Assembly: GCF_022458745.1 (NCBI RefSeq) | Contig: NZ_JAJJJF010000005.1 | Span: 117,305-181,304, forward strand | Reading direction: 5' to 3' | Length of the DNA stretch: 64,000 nucleotides | Source of the DNA: Bacillus piscicola | GTDB taxonomy: Bacteria; Bacillota; Bacilli; Bacillales; Marinococcaceae | Shown: in pieces, positions 50,270 to 58,795 of the stretch | How the letters are laid out: every line of letters begins with the position of its first letter | How positions within the stretch are numbered: the stretch's first letter is position 1 | Translations under genes and position numbers: made by a program | The notes under the pieces: generated by a model | Told to the model about the DNA's origin: nothing | The model's input: only the letters and a program-made list of their open reading frames with translations | Database searches by the model: none

Positions 50270-51094
50270 ATGAATGTGGAATGGACGTTTATAGAAAGGG
50301 GCATAACAGCTGCCGTGATTGTCGGAACGATGGCACCGCTAATCGGTACGATACTGGCGGTGCGACGATCTTCCGTTGTGTCGGAATCTCTATCCCATGT
50401 TACCTTAACAGGAATTTCGGCAGGGGTGTTACTCAGCCAACTAGCTGGCACAGAGATCAATCCATTATACACTGGTTTTGCCTTCTCTCTAATCGGCTCC
50501 CTGGTTATTGAAAAGCTGAGGCAACTATACCCTGATTTCCAGGACTTGGCCGCGCCGATTATTTTGTCAGCTGGACTTGGACTTAGCGCACTTATCATGA
50601 GTATGTCAAAGTCAGGATACGGCGAGTGGTATGATTATTTATTTGGGAATATTGTTTCTGTTACAAGGGGAGATTTACAATTTATTGGATTCACCGCCGG
50701 AATCGTTATATTGCTGTTTTTCTTATTTTTTAAAGAGATAAAGGCCGTCTCTTTTGATAAGGAATATGCACAAGTGTCAGGTATACCGTTGTCTTTGGTT
50801 AATTTTTTGTTTTCCCTGTTGACCGCTCTTGTCATCGCGATGTCCATGAAGGTTGTCGGCATATTGTTAGTAGGAGCGCTCGTGTCATTACCGGTAGCCT
50901 CAGCACTTCAACTCTCTAAAAGTTTTAAGCAATTACTCGTATGGAGTGTCGTTTTCGGAGAGGCAGCGGTAATTACTGGGGTGTTTTTCTCTTATCACTT
51001 TAATATTGCAACTGGTGGTATGATTGTAGTCATGATGTCTGTCATGCTCGCTGTTGTTGTCGTATGGAGTGAAAAATGGAGATTTTCTGATTAA
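50270..51094 (+). CDS. Zinc ABC transporter permease, second copy
   Basis: A 274-residue ABC-3 permease paralogous to the one just upstream: SHVTLTGISAGVLL and FDKEYAQVSGIPLSLVNFLF match its equivalent positions. Two tandem permeases with one ATPase suggest a heterodimeric channel, or two alternative ones. No zinc-binding lipoprotein gene is present nearby. RBS AGGAAAGG. Nineteen bases before zur. Confidence 0.9.
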   Translation: MNVEWTFIERGITAAVIVGTMAPLIGTILAVRRSSVVSESLSHVTLTGISAGVLLSQLAGTEINPLYTGFAFSLIGSLVIEKLRQLYPDFQDLAAPIILSAGLGLSALIMSMSKSGYGEWYDYLFGNIVSVTRGDLQFIGFTAGIVILLFFLFFKEIKAVSFDKEYAQVSGIPLSLVNFLFSLLTALVIAMSMKVVGILLVGALVSLPVASALQLSKSFKQLLVWSVVFGEAAVITGVFFSYHFNIATGGMIVVMMSVMLAVVVVWSEKWRFSD

Positions 51095-51113
51095 AAAGCT
51101 GGAGGTTTTTACC

Positions 51114-51545
51114 ATGAATGTACAACAGGCGTTGGAAAAACTAAAAGATAAGGGTTATAAATATACGGATAAACGGGAAATGATGCTGCGGCTGATTGAT
51201 AAAGAAAAAAGATACATGACTGCCAAAGAAGTATTGATCGCGATGCAGGAATTATATCCGCATATAAGCTTTGATACTGTGTACCGAAACCTTTCTGTAT
51301 TTGAAGAGATGGCGATTTTAGAAATGACAGAATTTGATGGAGAAAAACGCTACCGATTCAATTGTTCTCTCTCTTCCCATCACCATCACATTATCTGTTT
51401 AGAGTGCGGGAAAACACAGCATATTAAGGCGTGTCCAATGGAGTGGCTGGAGGAAAGCGTGGAAAGTCAATTTTCCGTCACTGGACATAAATTTGAAATT
51501 TATGGTTGCTGTGCAGATTGCCAAGCCCAGGCAGAACACTGCTAA
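51114..51545 (+). CDS. zur: Zinc uptake regulator Zur (Fur family)
   Basis: Zinc-sensing repressor of 143 residues. N-terminal winged helix (YTDKREMMLRLIDKEKRYM, FDTVYRNLSVFEEM) and C-terminal metal domain with SSHHHHIICLECGKTQ and CCADCQAQAEHC, giving paired CxxC structural zinc sites. The HHHH stretch and the locus (yqfV in B. subtilis) favour Zur over Fur or PerR. ATG 51114 follows GGAGG. Last gene of the zinc operon, so autoregulated. Confidence 0.92.
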   Translation: MNVQQALEKLKDKGYKYTDKREMMLRLIDKEKRYMTAKEVLIAMQELYPHISFDTVYRNLSVFEEMAILEMTEFDGEKRYRFNCSLSSHHHHIICLECGKTQHIKACPMEWLEESVESQFSVTGHKFEIYGCCADCQAQAEHC

Positions 51546-51549
51546 TTGC

Positions 51550-51714
51550 AGTGAAACCGGGGGGGAAATGGATGTAGAGCACGCCGAACAGGCAAAAAAA
51601 CGTGCGGAAGAACGCCTCCAGCGTGCCAAACAGGGTGATACCGCTTTTAAATGAGCCCAGCTCTCCTGACGACGTGCCCTCCTTGACACCTTTAAAAGTG
51701 GCAGGCCCATATAA
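51550..51714 (+). pseudogene. Decayed 3' fragment of atpC (ATP synthase epsilon)
   Basis: In frame from 51550 the sequence reads SETGGEMDVEHAEQAKKRAE and continues ERLQRAKQGDTAFK before TGA (51652), then AQLS, TGA (51667) and RRALLD. This follows the C-terminal helical end of AtpC (IDVERA..AKERAERRL....DFKRAELALRRALNR). Both stops are one substitution from the expected Arg (CGA) and Leu (TTA) codons. Only about 55 codons remain, right after zur. A start ATG at 51568 behind GGGGG could still make a 28-residue peptide. Confidence 0.65.
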
Positions 51715-51766
51715 GATAAGAGACAACCCGGCCCGTTCTCATAACAAGCCAGCCCAATCATAAATG

Positions 51767-51810
51767 AAAAGCTGTTCTGAACGTGAAAACGGATCAGAAC
51801 AGCTTTTTTG
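51767..51810 (+). terminator. Strong terminator after zur and atpC relic
   Basis: Perfect stem AAAAGCTGTTCTGA / TCAGAACAGCTTTT, 13-base loop, T run. Confidence 0.92.
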
Positions 51811-51829
51811 CACCTGCAGCAGGCAACTA

Positions 51830-52140
51830 TGACATCGTCAAATACCGCTCTTTGAAAAATAACTACCCCAGAGAGGGTGGATGACGTCATGAAAAAGTGT
51901 GACCTGGAAGATGGCAACCCCATAGAGGTCGTATGACGACGTGAAAAAATGCACTTAAGATAATAACAGCCATATAGCACCGATATGACGTTGCGAAAAA
52001 GCACACACTGGAAAATGACGACACCATAAAGGTCTTACGACGCCGCGAAACACTGCTCGTTGAAAAATAACGCCATTATACGGGATGTATGACGCCGTGA
52101 AAAGAACGATCCGGAAAATAACAGCACCATAAAGAATAAA
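51830..52140. repeat. Tandem array of six degenerate 52-bp repeats
   Basis: Units start at 51830, 51882, 51934, 51986, 52038 and 52090; the first five are exactly 52 bp and the last 51. Each opens with TGACGNCGTGAAAAA (variants TGACGTCATG, TGACGACGTG, CGACGCCGCG) and then has a variable block of about nine bases, GGAAAATAAC, and ACCATAAAGG. Since 52 is not a multiple of three, no repeated peptide is encoded. Units differ at many positions, so this is not CRISPR. Function unknown. Confidence 0.85.
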
Positions 52141-52328
52141 TTACTCACGGACACTTCATTAGACCCAATATCCGCTAGGGCGGTGCTAAATTTGAAAGTC
52201 CTAAATAAGGTTTAATTGTAAACTGAAAAAACATGGTTTCCTTACTCCTAATTTCCAGGCTGGAACTGCAACAGACGGATATAATAAAAATGCTCTCTTC
52301 TATAGAAGAGCAGGGAGGGGGATGCAGC
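52141..52328. other. Leader region of the yqfX-like gene
   Basis: No gene seen. It contains TATAAT at about 52280 without a good -35, and an inverted repeat GCTCTCTTCTATAGAAGAGC close to the gene's RBS GGAGGGGG. Confidence 0.4.
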
Positions 52329-52727
52329 ATGGATGAAAACGAGACGCGCTCTGATACCCTAAAAGAACCGGAAGAGAACGGATTGCTGGCAGAAGATGAG
52401 GAGAGAACGGATGCGCCGGTGCTTGAGGACGAAGATTATAATTTAGAGACTGCCGCGGAAATTGCGGCTCCTGGTATCGGCGATGAAGCTCATTTAACGA
52501 GACAGGATGAAGATATCGAGGAAGACTCCGGTGGAAGAGGCCTCGGTATAACGGCGATCATTTTAAGTATCGCCTCGTTATTCTTTCTTCCTGTCATATT
52601 GGGAGCAGCGGGTATTGTAATTGGTTTTATGGCAGCAAGAAGAGGAGCGACAGCAACAGGGTATTGGGCAATAGGGATTGGAGCTTTATCTATCGTCGTG
52701 AAACTTTTTTTCGGCGCGCTCATGTAG
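52329..52727 (+). CDS. yqfX: YqfX-like membrane protein (DUF4190)
   Basis: A 132-residue protein with an acidic N-terminal half (about 1-70) and two membrane helices (LGITAIILSIASLFFLPVIL and GYWAIGIGALSIVVKLFFGA) of DUF4190 type. Location between zur and ispG equals yqfX. Function unknown. ATG 52329 follows GGGAGGGGG with a long spacer; upstream codons look non-coding. Confidence 0.75.
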   Translation: MDENETRSDTLKEPEENGLLAEDEERTDAPVLEDEDYNLETAAEIAAPGIGDEAHLTRQDEDIEEDSGGRGLGITAIILSIASLFFLPVILGAAGIVIGFMAARRGATATGYWAIGIGALSIVVKLFFGALM

Positions 52728-52751
52728 CCTACGCTTGGTTGTATCGTATAA

Positions 52752-52792
52752 AAAAGCTGTTCCGAAGTTGGCTTAGCTTCGGAACAGCTTTT
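52752..52792. terminator. Bidirectional terminator between yqfX and ispG
   Basis: Perfect 16-bp stem AAAAGCTGTTCCGAAG / CTTCGGAACAGCTTTT with a 9-base loop. Its arms resemble those of the terminator at 51767. Confidence 0.93.
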
Positions 52793-52793
52793 C

Positions 52794-53894
52794 TTAATGT
52801 GTGGCTGTTTTTTCCTCTTTCATGTATTCGGCAGCTATGGCATCGACTTCCTTTTTTAATTCCTCGACCATGATTTCTTCTGGTACTTTCCGAATGATCT
52901 CTCCATGACGGAAGAGGAGCCCTTCTCCGCGTGCACCGGCAATGCCGATATCTGCTTCGCGTGCTTCTCCCGGCCCGTTTACGGCACAGCCAAGTACAGC
53001 TACTTTTATTGGTGCTTTAATAGTGGAAATGTACTCTTCCACTTCGTTTGCAATGCTGATCAGGTCAATTTCAATACGGCCACATGTTGGGCATGAAATT
53101 AAGGTGGCTGCATTGGAAGCAAGGCCGAACGTTTTTAGTAATTCACGTCCTACTTTTACTTCCTCTACAGGATCCGCACTTAATGAGATACGGAGAGTGT
53201 TTCCGATACCTTTACTTAAAATTGCTCCAAGTCCGGCGGCACTTTTAACCGTACCGGCAAATTGTGTGCCTGATTCTGTAATACCTAAATGAAGCGGGTA
53301 AGAGAAGGCCTTGGCCGCTTTTTCATATGCTTCAATGGCCAGGGTCACATCCGATGCTTTCATAGACACGATAATATCATGAAAATCGAGGTCCTCTAAA
53401 ATTTTAATATGGTGAAGAGCACTTTCTACCATGCCATCCGCTGTTGGATAACCATATTTTTCGAGGATTCTTTTTTCGAGAGATCCTGCATTTACCCCAA
53501 TACGGATTGGAATTTTTTTCGCTTTGGCGGCTTCAACGACAGCGATGACTTTTTCCTTTGTTCCAATATTACCCGGGTTAATGCGGATTTTATCGGCGCC
53601 GCCTTCAATTGCTTTTAAAGCAAGGCGATAATCGAAATGTATATCTACAACGAGCGGTATATTAATCTGTTTTTTTATCTCTGGAATCGCTTCGGCAGCT
53701 GCCATGTTTGGACAGGCAACCCGTACGATTTGACAACCAGCTTCTTCCAAGCGTTTAATCTCTGCTACTGTTGCTTCGACATCTTGTGTTTTGGTAGTCG
53801 TCATGCTCTGTACAACGACTTCATTGTTACCGCCAATGACAAGATCGCCGACTTTCACTTGTCTTGTATTTGTACGATGGGTTATTTGGCTCAT
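52794..53894 (-). CDS. ispG: HMB-PP synthase IspG (flavodoxin type)
   Basis: MEP-pathway iron-sulfur enzyme that makes HMB-PP, the substrate of IspH. TIM barrel with [17 protein letters not shown] and [12 protein letters not shown], then the cluster cysteines in [14 protein letters not shown] and [15 protein letters not shown] 53894, behind AAAGGGG, gives 366 residues; a longer frame to 53951 starts without RBS. Same location as yqfY. Confidence 0.96.
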   Translation of the reverse strand: MSQITHRTNTRQVKVGDLVIGGNNEVVVQSMTTTKTQDVEATVAEIKRLEEAGCQIVRVACPNMAAAEAIPEIKKQINIPLVVDIHFDYRLALKAIEGGADKIRINPGNIGTKEKVIAVVEAAKAKKIPIRIGVNAGSLEKRILEKYGYPTADGMVESALHHIKILEDLDFHDIIVSMKASDVTLAIEAYEKAAKAFSYPLHLGITESGTQFAGTVKSAAGLGAILSKGIGNTLRISLSADPVEEVKVGRELLKTFGLASNAATLISCPTCGRIEIDLISIANEVEEYISTIKAPIKVAVLGCAVNGPGEAREADIGIAGARGEGLLFRHGEIIRKVPEEIMVEELKKEVDAIAAEYMKEEKTATH

Positions 53895-54029
53895 GTATCC
53901 ATTCGCCCCTTTAACGATGGTAAATTTCATTGACTGTTGCAATGTCTTCATCCAATTAAAATAAGACTCACGAACTTATTGTATCAGCGTAGAGAATAGT
54001 TTGGCAAGCGAAGGAGTGAACCCACTCTC

Positions 54030-54365
54030 TTAGATGTCCGGTTCTTTTTCATAAATTGGGAAAACGTACGGCTTGTCCACTTGAATGTTCTCTGGTAGAA
54101 GTCCATTGTTCAGCTTCTTGAAGTCTTGTGTGATTTGGTTAATCGAAGCCGGGACAGGCCCGTTGTGTAGCTTTTCTACGATAGTTAGGACCGTTTGACC
54201 AGGCTCGACTGTAACCTCTACACGTTGAACGCCGTCAAAACTAGGAGGGGGTGCAGAACCGGTTTCATTTTCCAGTGAAGTTGTCATCAAGGTACCAGTC
54301 GTGACATCATAATAAGCAGAAACGGCAATTAAAATAAATAATAAAAACAATAACAGTTTTTTCAT
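54030..54365 (-). CDS. yqfZ: YqfZ-like secreted LysM-type protein
   Basis: A 111-residue protein with an N-terminal signal or anchor (KKLLLFLLFILIAVSAYY) and a C-terminal LysM-like domain (VTVEPGQTVLTIVEKLHNGP, INQITQDFKKLN). It fits YqfZ, next to ispG in B. subtilis. ATG 54365 follows GGAGGG. Probably extracytoplasmic. Confidence 0.78.
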   Translation of the reverse strand: MKKLLLFLLFILIAVSAYYDVTTGTLMTTSLENETGSAPPPSFDGVQRVEVTVEPGQTVLTIVEKLHNGPVPASINQITQDFKKLNNGLLPENIQVDKPYVFPIYEKEPDI

Positions 54366-54391
54366 AATGTTACCCTCCATAAGCATACATT
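54362..54391 (+). promoter_or_regulatory. Candidate sigma-E promoter for the DUF1002 gene
   Basis: TCATAATG (54362-54369), 14-base spacer, CATACATT (54384-54391). The -10 fits the sigma-E consensus fully and the -35 in six of eight positions. It overlaps the divergent yqfZ start. Confidence 0.4.
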
Positions 54392-54468
54392 CGAGTTATA
54401 ATGTATACATATGTCCAGATCCATTATGTATAACTAAAAAAAGACCGATATTAAAGGAGCGTTCATTT

Positions 54469-55362
54469 ATGTCAAGGTGGAGATCTTTTCTTGCAGGCAG
54501 TTGTGCATTCATGGTAATAGCCCTTTTTCCGGCTGCTGTATTTGCTGATGCAGCACCGGGGGACACGATCGTTACACTAGGAGAAAATTTAAGCAAGGAG
54601 GAACGGACGAGCATATTAAACGAAATGAACGTGTCGGAAGACGTAGAGATCGTGACGGTCACGAATGAAGAGGAGCACAATTATCTAGGTGATTACATGA
54701 GTGCCGGCGATATTGGAAGCAGAGCTCTTTCCTCAGCGAAAATCACGTTGACAAAACAGGGTCAAGGTATACATGTCGACACAAACAACATCACAAAGGT
54801 TTCTGAAGGTATGTATGCAAATACCATGATAACAGCCGGTGTGGAAGATGCGGATGTGTACATCACCGCCCCGTTCGGTGTTTCGGGCACAGCGGCCTTA
54901 ACTGGGATTATAAAAGCATATGAGATCCAAAACGACATTCAAATCCCCGAAGAACAGAAGAAAGTTGCGAATGAGGAAATGGTAAAGACTTCCGAGTTAG
55001 GTGAACGAATTGGTACGGAAGAAGCGACCGAACTGATAACAAGAATTAAAGAAGAATTAGGAAAAAAACCGGTTGAATCGGAGGCAGACCTGCGAGATTT
55101 AATAAAAAGAGTAGCCAGTGAGCTGGGTATAGATTTAACCGAGGACGAATTGGATGGATTAGTATCTCTTTTTAATAGGATGAAGGATTTAAATATTGAT
55201 TGGGATCAAGTGCAAAGCCAAATCACGAAAGTAAGGGATAATCTGGATGAGTTTTTGAACAGGGAGGATACTCAATCTGTTATTCAGAAGTTCCTTGACT
55301 TTGTTAATGAATTAATCGATTCATTACGCGGTTGGTTAGGCGGTGAAAGTGAATCCTCGTAA
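54469..55362 (+). CDS. Secreted DUF1002 protein (YpuA-like)
   Basis: A 297-residue exported protein: signal peptide (about 1-25, FLAGSCAFMVIALFPAAVFA), a conserved first domain (PGDTIVTLGENLSKEERTSI; VYITAPFGVSGTAALTGIIK) and a helical acidic tail ending LRGWLGGESESS. Similar to B. subtilis YpuA, of unknown cell-envelope function. ATG 54469 after AAAGGAG. Fifteen bases before a short nfeD gene, so likely an operon. Confidence 0.8.
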   Translation: MSRWRSFLAGSCAFMVIALFPAAVFADAAPGDTIVTLGENLSKEERTSILNEMNVSEDVEIVTVTNEEEHNYLGDYMSAGDIGSRALSSAKITLTKQGQGIHVDTNNITKVSEGMYANTMITAGVEDADVYITAPFGVSGTAALTGIIKAYEIQNDIQIPEEQKKVANEEMVKTSELGERIGTEEATELITRIKEELGKKPVESEADLRDLIKRVASELGIDLTEDELDGLVSLFNRMKDLNIDWDQVQSQITKVRDNLDEFLNREDTQSVIQKFLDFVNELIDSLRGWLGGESESS

Positions 55363-55377
55363 AGGAGCGCGGGAACA

Positions 55378-56010
55378 ATGGAATTGCTCAACTACGCTAG
55401 TATAGGTTTTTTAATCGTTTTTTTAGGCACACTGTTCTTGTTAGGCGAAATGTTGGTAAAAGCAAAAGGTCTTTTTGCCGTTTTAGGCATTGCATTTATG
55501 AGCTTATTTTTTTCCTTTCATATCGATTCCGCTTCAAGTATATGGATCATTGTCTTGTATGCGGCCGGGGCTGGCCTTATTATCCTTGATGGAAAAATAA
55601 TTAGTGACGGTACGGTTGCTTTATTAGGAGCACTCTTGATGAGTTTGGGTTTAGCTGTACCAACTCCAACACTGACTTATGGCATTTTGGTCGTTTTCGG
55701 TTTCTTGTTGGGACTAGTGGCATCAGCACTCTTTTTAAAGGTGTTTCCGCGAAGGAACTTATGGTCAAAATTAACATTGAAGGAACGAATGAGTGGGGAT
55801 CTAGGCTTTAACTCGCTCAATGAAAAGTACAAAGGATTAGAGGGAAAAGAAGGGAAGACGATAACCCCTTTCCGGCCGATCGGAACCGTCATCATAGATG
55901 GCCATCATTACAGTGCTACCAGTGGGAATGAATGGCTGGAAGAAGGAATACAAGTAGAAGTTGTTTCTGTGGATGGAACAAGAATTTTAATCAAAAAAAG
56001 AACTAATTGA
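55378..56010 (+). CDS. Short NfeD-family membrane protein
   Basis: A 210-residue NfeD without the protease domain: four to five membrane helices (8-125) and a C-terminal OB fold (TITPFRPIGTVIIDGHHYSA, VEVVSVDGTRILIKK). The long, protease-bearing NfeD is at 22309. RBS AAAGGAG. It presumably modifies membrane partner proteins; no flotillin gene is adjacent here. Confidence 0.85.
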   Translation: MELLNYASIGFLIVFLGTLFLLGEMLVKAKGLFAVLGIAFMSLFFSFHIDSASSIWIIVLYAAGAGLIILDGKIISDGTVALLGALLMSLGLAVPTPTLTYGILVVFGFLLGLVASALFLKVFPRRNLWSKLTLKERMSGDLGFNSLNEKYKGLEGKEGKTITPFRPIGTVIIDGHHYSATSGNEWLEEGIQVEVVSVDGTRILIKKRTN

Positions 56011-56015
56011 AGAGG

Positions 56016-56059
56016 AAAAGCCAAAAAACTATCTACACAGATAGCTTTTTGGCTTTTTT
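56016..56059. terminator. Bidirectional terminator between short nfeD and yqgB
   Basis: Nearly perfect 19-bp stem beginning AAAAGCCAAAAA and CTATCT / AGATAG, loop ACAC; it reaches the last codon of yqgB. Confidence 0.9.
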
Positions 56060-56837
56060 AGGTTGTTGCTTTTTTTCGTGGTTTGGGTAAGTGTCTGTAT
56101 ACTTGATAAAGCATAATAAACGCTAGCGCCCAGTAAATAATAAAACCGCCGGGCAACGGAAAAGGCAGCAGTTCAGCCAGGGATAGAAGAATGGTCGGTA
56201 ATGTAACGGTATAGGCACATAACATCCAGATATGGCGGTAAGATAAAGACAAGGGTGCAACATTACGAATTAAAAGACCAAACAAGGAGAGCGCGGTGAT
56301 CCCGACAAATTTTAATGCAGTGGAGAACAGGTAAAGAATGAGCAGGAAAACCGGGATGAAAATAGGCAGTAAGCTTTCGATCGTACTCATCATGGAGACG
56401 ATATCTTCCTTTGTTAATTGAAGGTCACCGGCTTGTTCGTATCGGAACGTATTTTTATTACCGTTATCGATTATAATTATCTTTTCGCGAAGCAATGCCA
56501 ATGTATCGGATGTGTTGTCAATGTCACTTTCCTTCATCTCTCCAGTCGAATCAAAAATAATCGTCTCCGCATTTTCTTTATTAATTAATGGAGTGTCTTG
56601 GTTGGAGTGAAGGACACCATCCTCTAATGTGAAGTCCGGGATTTCATCTGTAAAGGCATCGTCGATCCGGTCAGTCACAGACAGAATCGTGTTGGTTAGA
56701 AGAATACTGGAGGGAATACTTGCCAAGAGCATCAGAAAAAACACATAGCCGATCGTTTTACCAATACCGTGAAAACGAAAGCGGCCAATATAAACGGACG
56801 AATATAAACTTTTAATAAATGTTTGTATGAGGTTCAT
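56058..56837 (-). CDS. yqgB: YqgB-like membrane protein (DUF1189)
   Basis: A 259-residue membrane protein: one N-terminal helix (about 28-48), an extracytoplasmic part with LEDGVLHSNQDTPLI and IIIDNGNKNTFRYEQ, then four helices (170-250). This layout is DUF1189, as in YqgB of this locus. Function unknown. ATG 56837 follows AGGAGAGG; an upstream frame to 56990 lacks an RBS. Confidence 0.8.
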   Translation of the reverse strand: MNLIQTFIKSLYSSVYIGRFRFHGIGKTIGYVFFLMLLASIPSSILLTNTILSVTDRIDDAFTDEIPDFTLEDGVLHSNQDTPLINKENAETIIFDSTGEMKESDIDNTSDTLALLREKIIIIDNGNKNTFRYEQAGDLQLTKEDIVSMMSTIESLLPIFIPVFLLILYLFSTALKFVGITALSLFGLLIRNVAPLSLSYRHIWMLCAYTVTLPTILLSLAELLPFPLPGGFIIYWALAFIMLYQVYRHLPKPRKKATT

Positions 56838-56949
56838 CGTGTCCTCTCCTTTCCTAACACTAAATTGTAACGGAAAAGCAAGGCCTAAGAAAGATATATT
56901 CCTTAACAGTTGATAGGCTATGGCCCGTCTTTGGCAATCTGGTGATAAC

Positions 56950-56978
56950 TTTACAAAAATCTTAATAAAATCTTTACA
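56950..56978 (+). promoter_or_regulatory. Possible Pho box upstream of the Na/Pi transporter gene
   Basis: Three PhoP-type hexamers: TTTACA (56950), TTAATA (56962) and TTTACA (56973), spaced 12 and 11 bp, as in PhoP direct-repeat sites. TATTAT at 57010 could be the -10. Fits phosphate control of the transporter gene, but the region is AT-rich. Confidence 0.4.
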
Positions 56979-57069
56979 AAAGGGAAACAATCACTCAACA
57001 TTAGACACGTATTATGTAAGAGGTTTGTCGAACGATGTATTTTATTTTTTACTGAGGGGATGAACGAGT

Positions 57070-58695
57070 GTGGATCTTCAATCGATCTTATTCACATTTT
57101 TCGGTGGTCTTGGGATCTTTTTGTTCGGGATCAAATTCATGGGGGATGGCCTGCAAAAAGTAGCTGGGGACCGTTTGCGCGATATTTTGGACAAGTTCAC
57201 AAGCAATCCTATTATGGGAGTTATGGCTGGCATCATCGTGACTGTCTTAATTCAGACAAGTTCAGGAACAACGGTATTAACGGTTGGCTTGGTAAACGCT
57301 GGGTTTATGACGCTGCATCAAGCAATCGGTGTTATTATGGGGGCGAATATTGGAACGACTGTAACTGCCTTTATTATCGGTATTGATATCGAAGAGTACT
57401 CCCTGCCGATTTTGTTTATCGGTACATTTCTCATTTTTTTCTTTAAAAATAAAAAAGTACATAACATTGGGCAAGTATTCTTTGGCTTTGGTGCGCTTTT
57501 TTTCGGTTTGTCGTTAATGGGTGACGGGGTTTCTCCACTAAGGGAATTGGAGTCCTTTCGAAGCCTGACGGTAAGTATGGGGAACAACCCGATTCTCGGG
57601 GTGCTGATCGGGATGATTTTCACCGTTACGGTACAAAGTTCTTCTGCTTCAATTGGTCTTCTCCAGGAGCTATACACGCAAGGAACGATGATGCTCGATG
57701 CGGTTCTTCCTGTTTTATTTGGTGACAACATCGGTACAACCATCACAGCCGTTCTGGCATCCATAGGAGCGTCGGTTGGAGCGAAACGAGCCGCCCTCAC
57801 TCATGTAATTTTTAATTTAATCGGCACCACGGTTATACTTATTTTCCTAGTGCCTTACACGAACTTGATCGAGCACTTAGAAGGCTTGCTCAACTTGAAT
57901 AAACCGATGACGGTTGCTTTTTCCCATGGGATTTTTAACTTCGCGAACACACTCGTGCAACTACCTTTTATTGGGTTCTTGGCATTAATTGTTACGAAAC
58001 TAATACCGGGAAGTGATACGGAGATAGAAGTTAAAGCCAAACATCTAGACCCTTCGTTTATTCGGCGTTCGCCGTCTATTGCCCTTGGTCAAGCTAAGTC
58101 GGAAACATTGCGGATGGCTGAGTTTGCCGAAAAAGGGTTGGTAGAAGCGAAAAATTACTTAAAAACAAATCAGAAGCGTCACTCCGAATTAACCGTTCAA
58201 TACGAAGAGGCAATTAATAATCTTGATCGAAAAATCACCGATTACCTAATTCTCATTTCCGAGCGTTCGCTCTCAGATGAGAATTCGCGGATGCATTCTG
58301 TTCTGATGGACACGGTTCGCGATATTGAACGTGTCGGGGATCACATGGAAAATGTGGTTGAACTTGTTGATTACCAGCTCACCAATAAAGTGGCCTTGTC
58401 TGCTGACGCGTACGCTGATCTGGAGGATATGTTCTCTTTAACCGTCCAAACGCTGCAAAAAGCGATCAGTGCGCTTGATAATGACAATTTGGAGGAAGCG
58501 CGTGAAGTGGTCGAACAAGAAGAAGAGATTGACAAGATGGAAAGAAAGCTTCGCAAAAAGCATATTCTACGCTTAAATGAAGGAAAGTGTTCCGGTTCAG
58601 CAGGCATAGTCTTTGTGGACATCGTCAGTAATCTAGAAAGAATAGGCGATCACTCGGTCAATATTGCTTTTGCCGTGCTCGATGAGTATATTTAA
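57070..58695 (+). CDS. Na+/phosphate cotransporter II family protein with PhoU domain
   Basis: Sodium-phosphate symporter-like membrane protein. Two inverted repeats carry the QSS-type signature (VLIQTSSGTTVLTVGLVNAG and VTVQSSSASIGLLQELY); about nine helices are followed by a cytosolic PhoU-like tail (about 340-541; LMDTVRDIERVGDHMENVVE, IVSNLERIGDHSVNIAFAVL). GTG start 10 bp behind GAGGGG. Location after yqgB is not that of B. subtilis. Confidence 0.88.
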   Translation: MDLQSILFTFFGGLGIFLFGIKFMGDGLQKVAGDRLRDILDKFTSNPIMGVMAGIIVTVLIQTSSGTTVLTVGLVNAGFMTLHQAIGVIMGANIGTTVTAFIIGIDIEEYSLPILFIGTFLIFFFKNKKVHNIGQVFFGFGALFFGLSLMGDGVSPLRELESFRSLTVSMGNNPILGVLIGMIFTVTVQSSSASIGLLQELYTQGTMMLDAVLPVLFGDNIGTTITAVLASIGASVGAKRAALTHVIFNLIGTTVILIFLVPYTNLIEHLEGLLNLNKPMTVAFSHGIFNFANTLVQLPFIGFLALIVTKLIPGSDTEIEVKAKHLDPSFIRRSPSIALGQAKSETLRMAEFAEKGLVEAKNYLKTNQKRHSELTVQYEEAINNLDRKITDYLILISERSLSDENSRMHSVLMDTVRDIERVGDHMENVVELVDYQLTNKVALSADAYADLEDMFSLTVQTLQKAISALDNDNLEEAREVVEQEEEIDKMERKLRKKHILRLNEGKCSGSAGIVFVDIVSNLERIGDHSVNIAFAVLDEYI

Positions 58696-58766
58696 AAAGG
58701 ATATAGCAGAAGTGTACGTGTACGAAAGACGCTTTTGCTCTCCCTAGAAATTTTATGCAAAAAGTA

Positions 58767-58795
58767 TTGACGTGTCATCTTTATCATGATATTAT
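58767..58795 (+). promoter_or_regulatory. Promoter of the tRNA cluster
   Basis: TTGACG (58767-58772), 17-base spacer, TATTAT (58790-58795), about 45 bp before tRNA-Asn. Confidence 0.8.

Noticed and set aside
51778..51829. Seventh 52-bp repeat unit before the array
   Set aside because: It has the right length and TGAACGTGAAAA, but the motif is shifted by two to three bases and the rest is the terminator and unrelated sequence.
51399..52004. Minus-strand frame of 201 codons opposite zur and the repeats
   Set aside because: It covers the antisense of zur, a terminator and tandem repeats; composition is not protein-like.
51830..52140. CRISPR array
   Set aside because: There are no identical repeats or separate spacers, and no cas genes; similarity extends over the whole unit.
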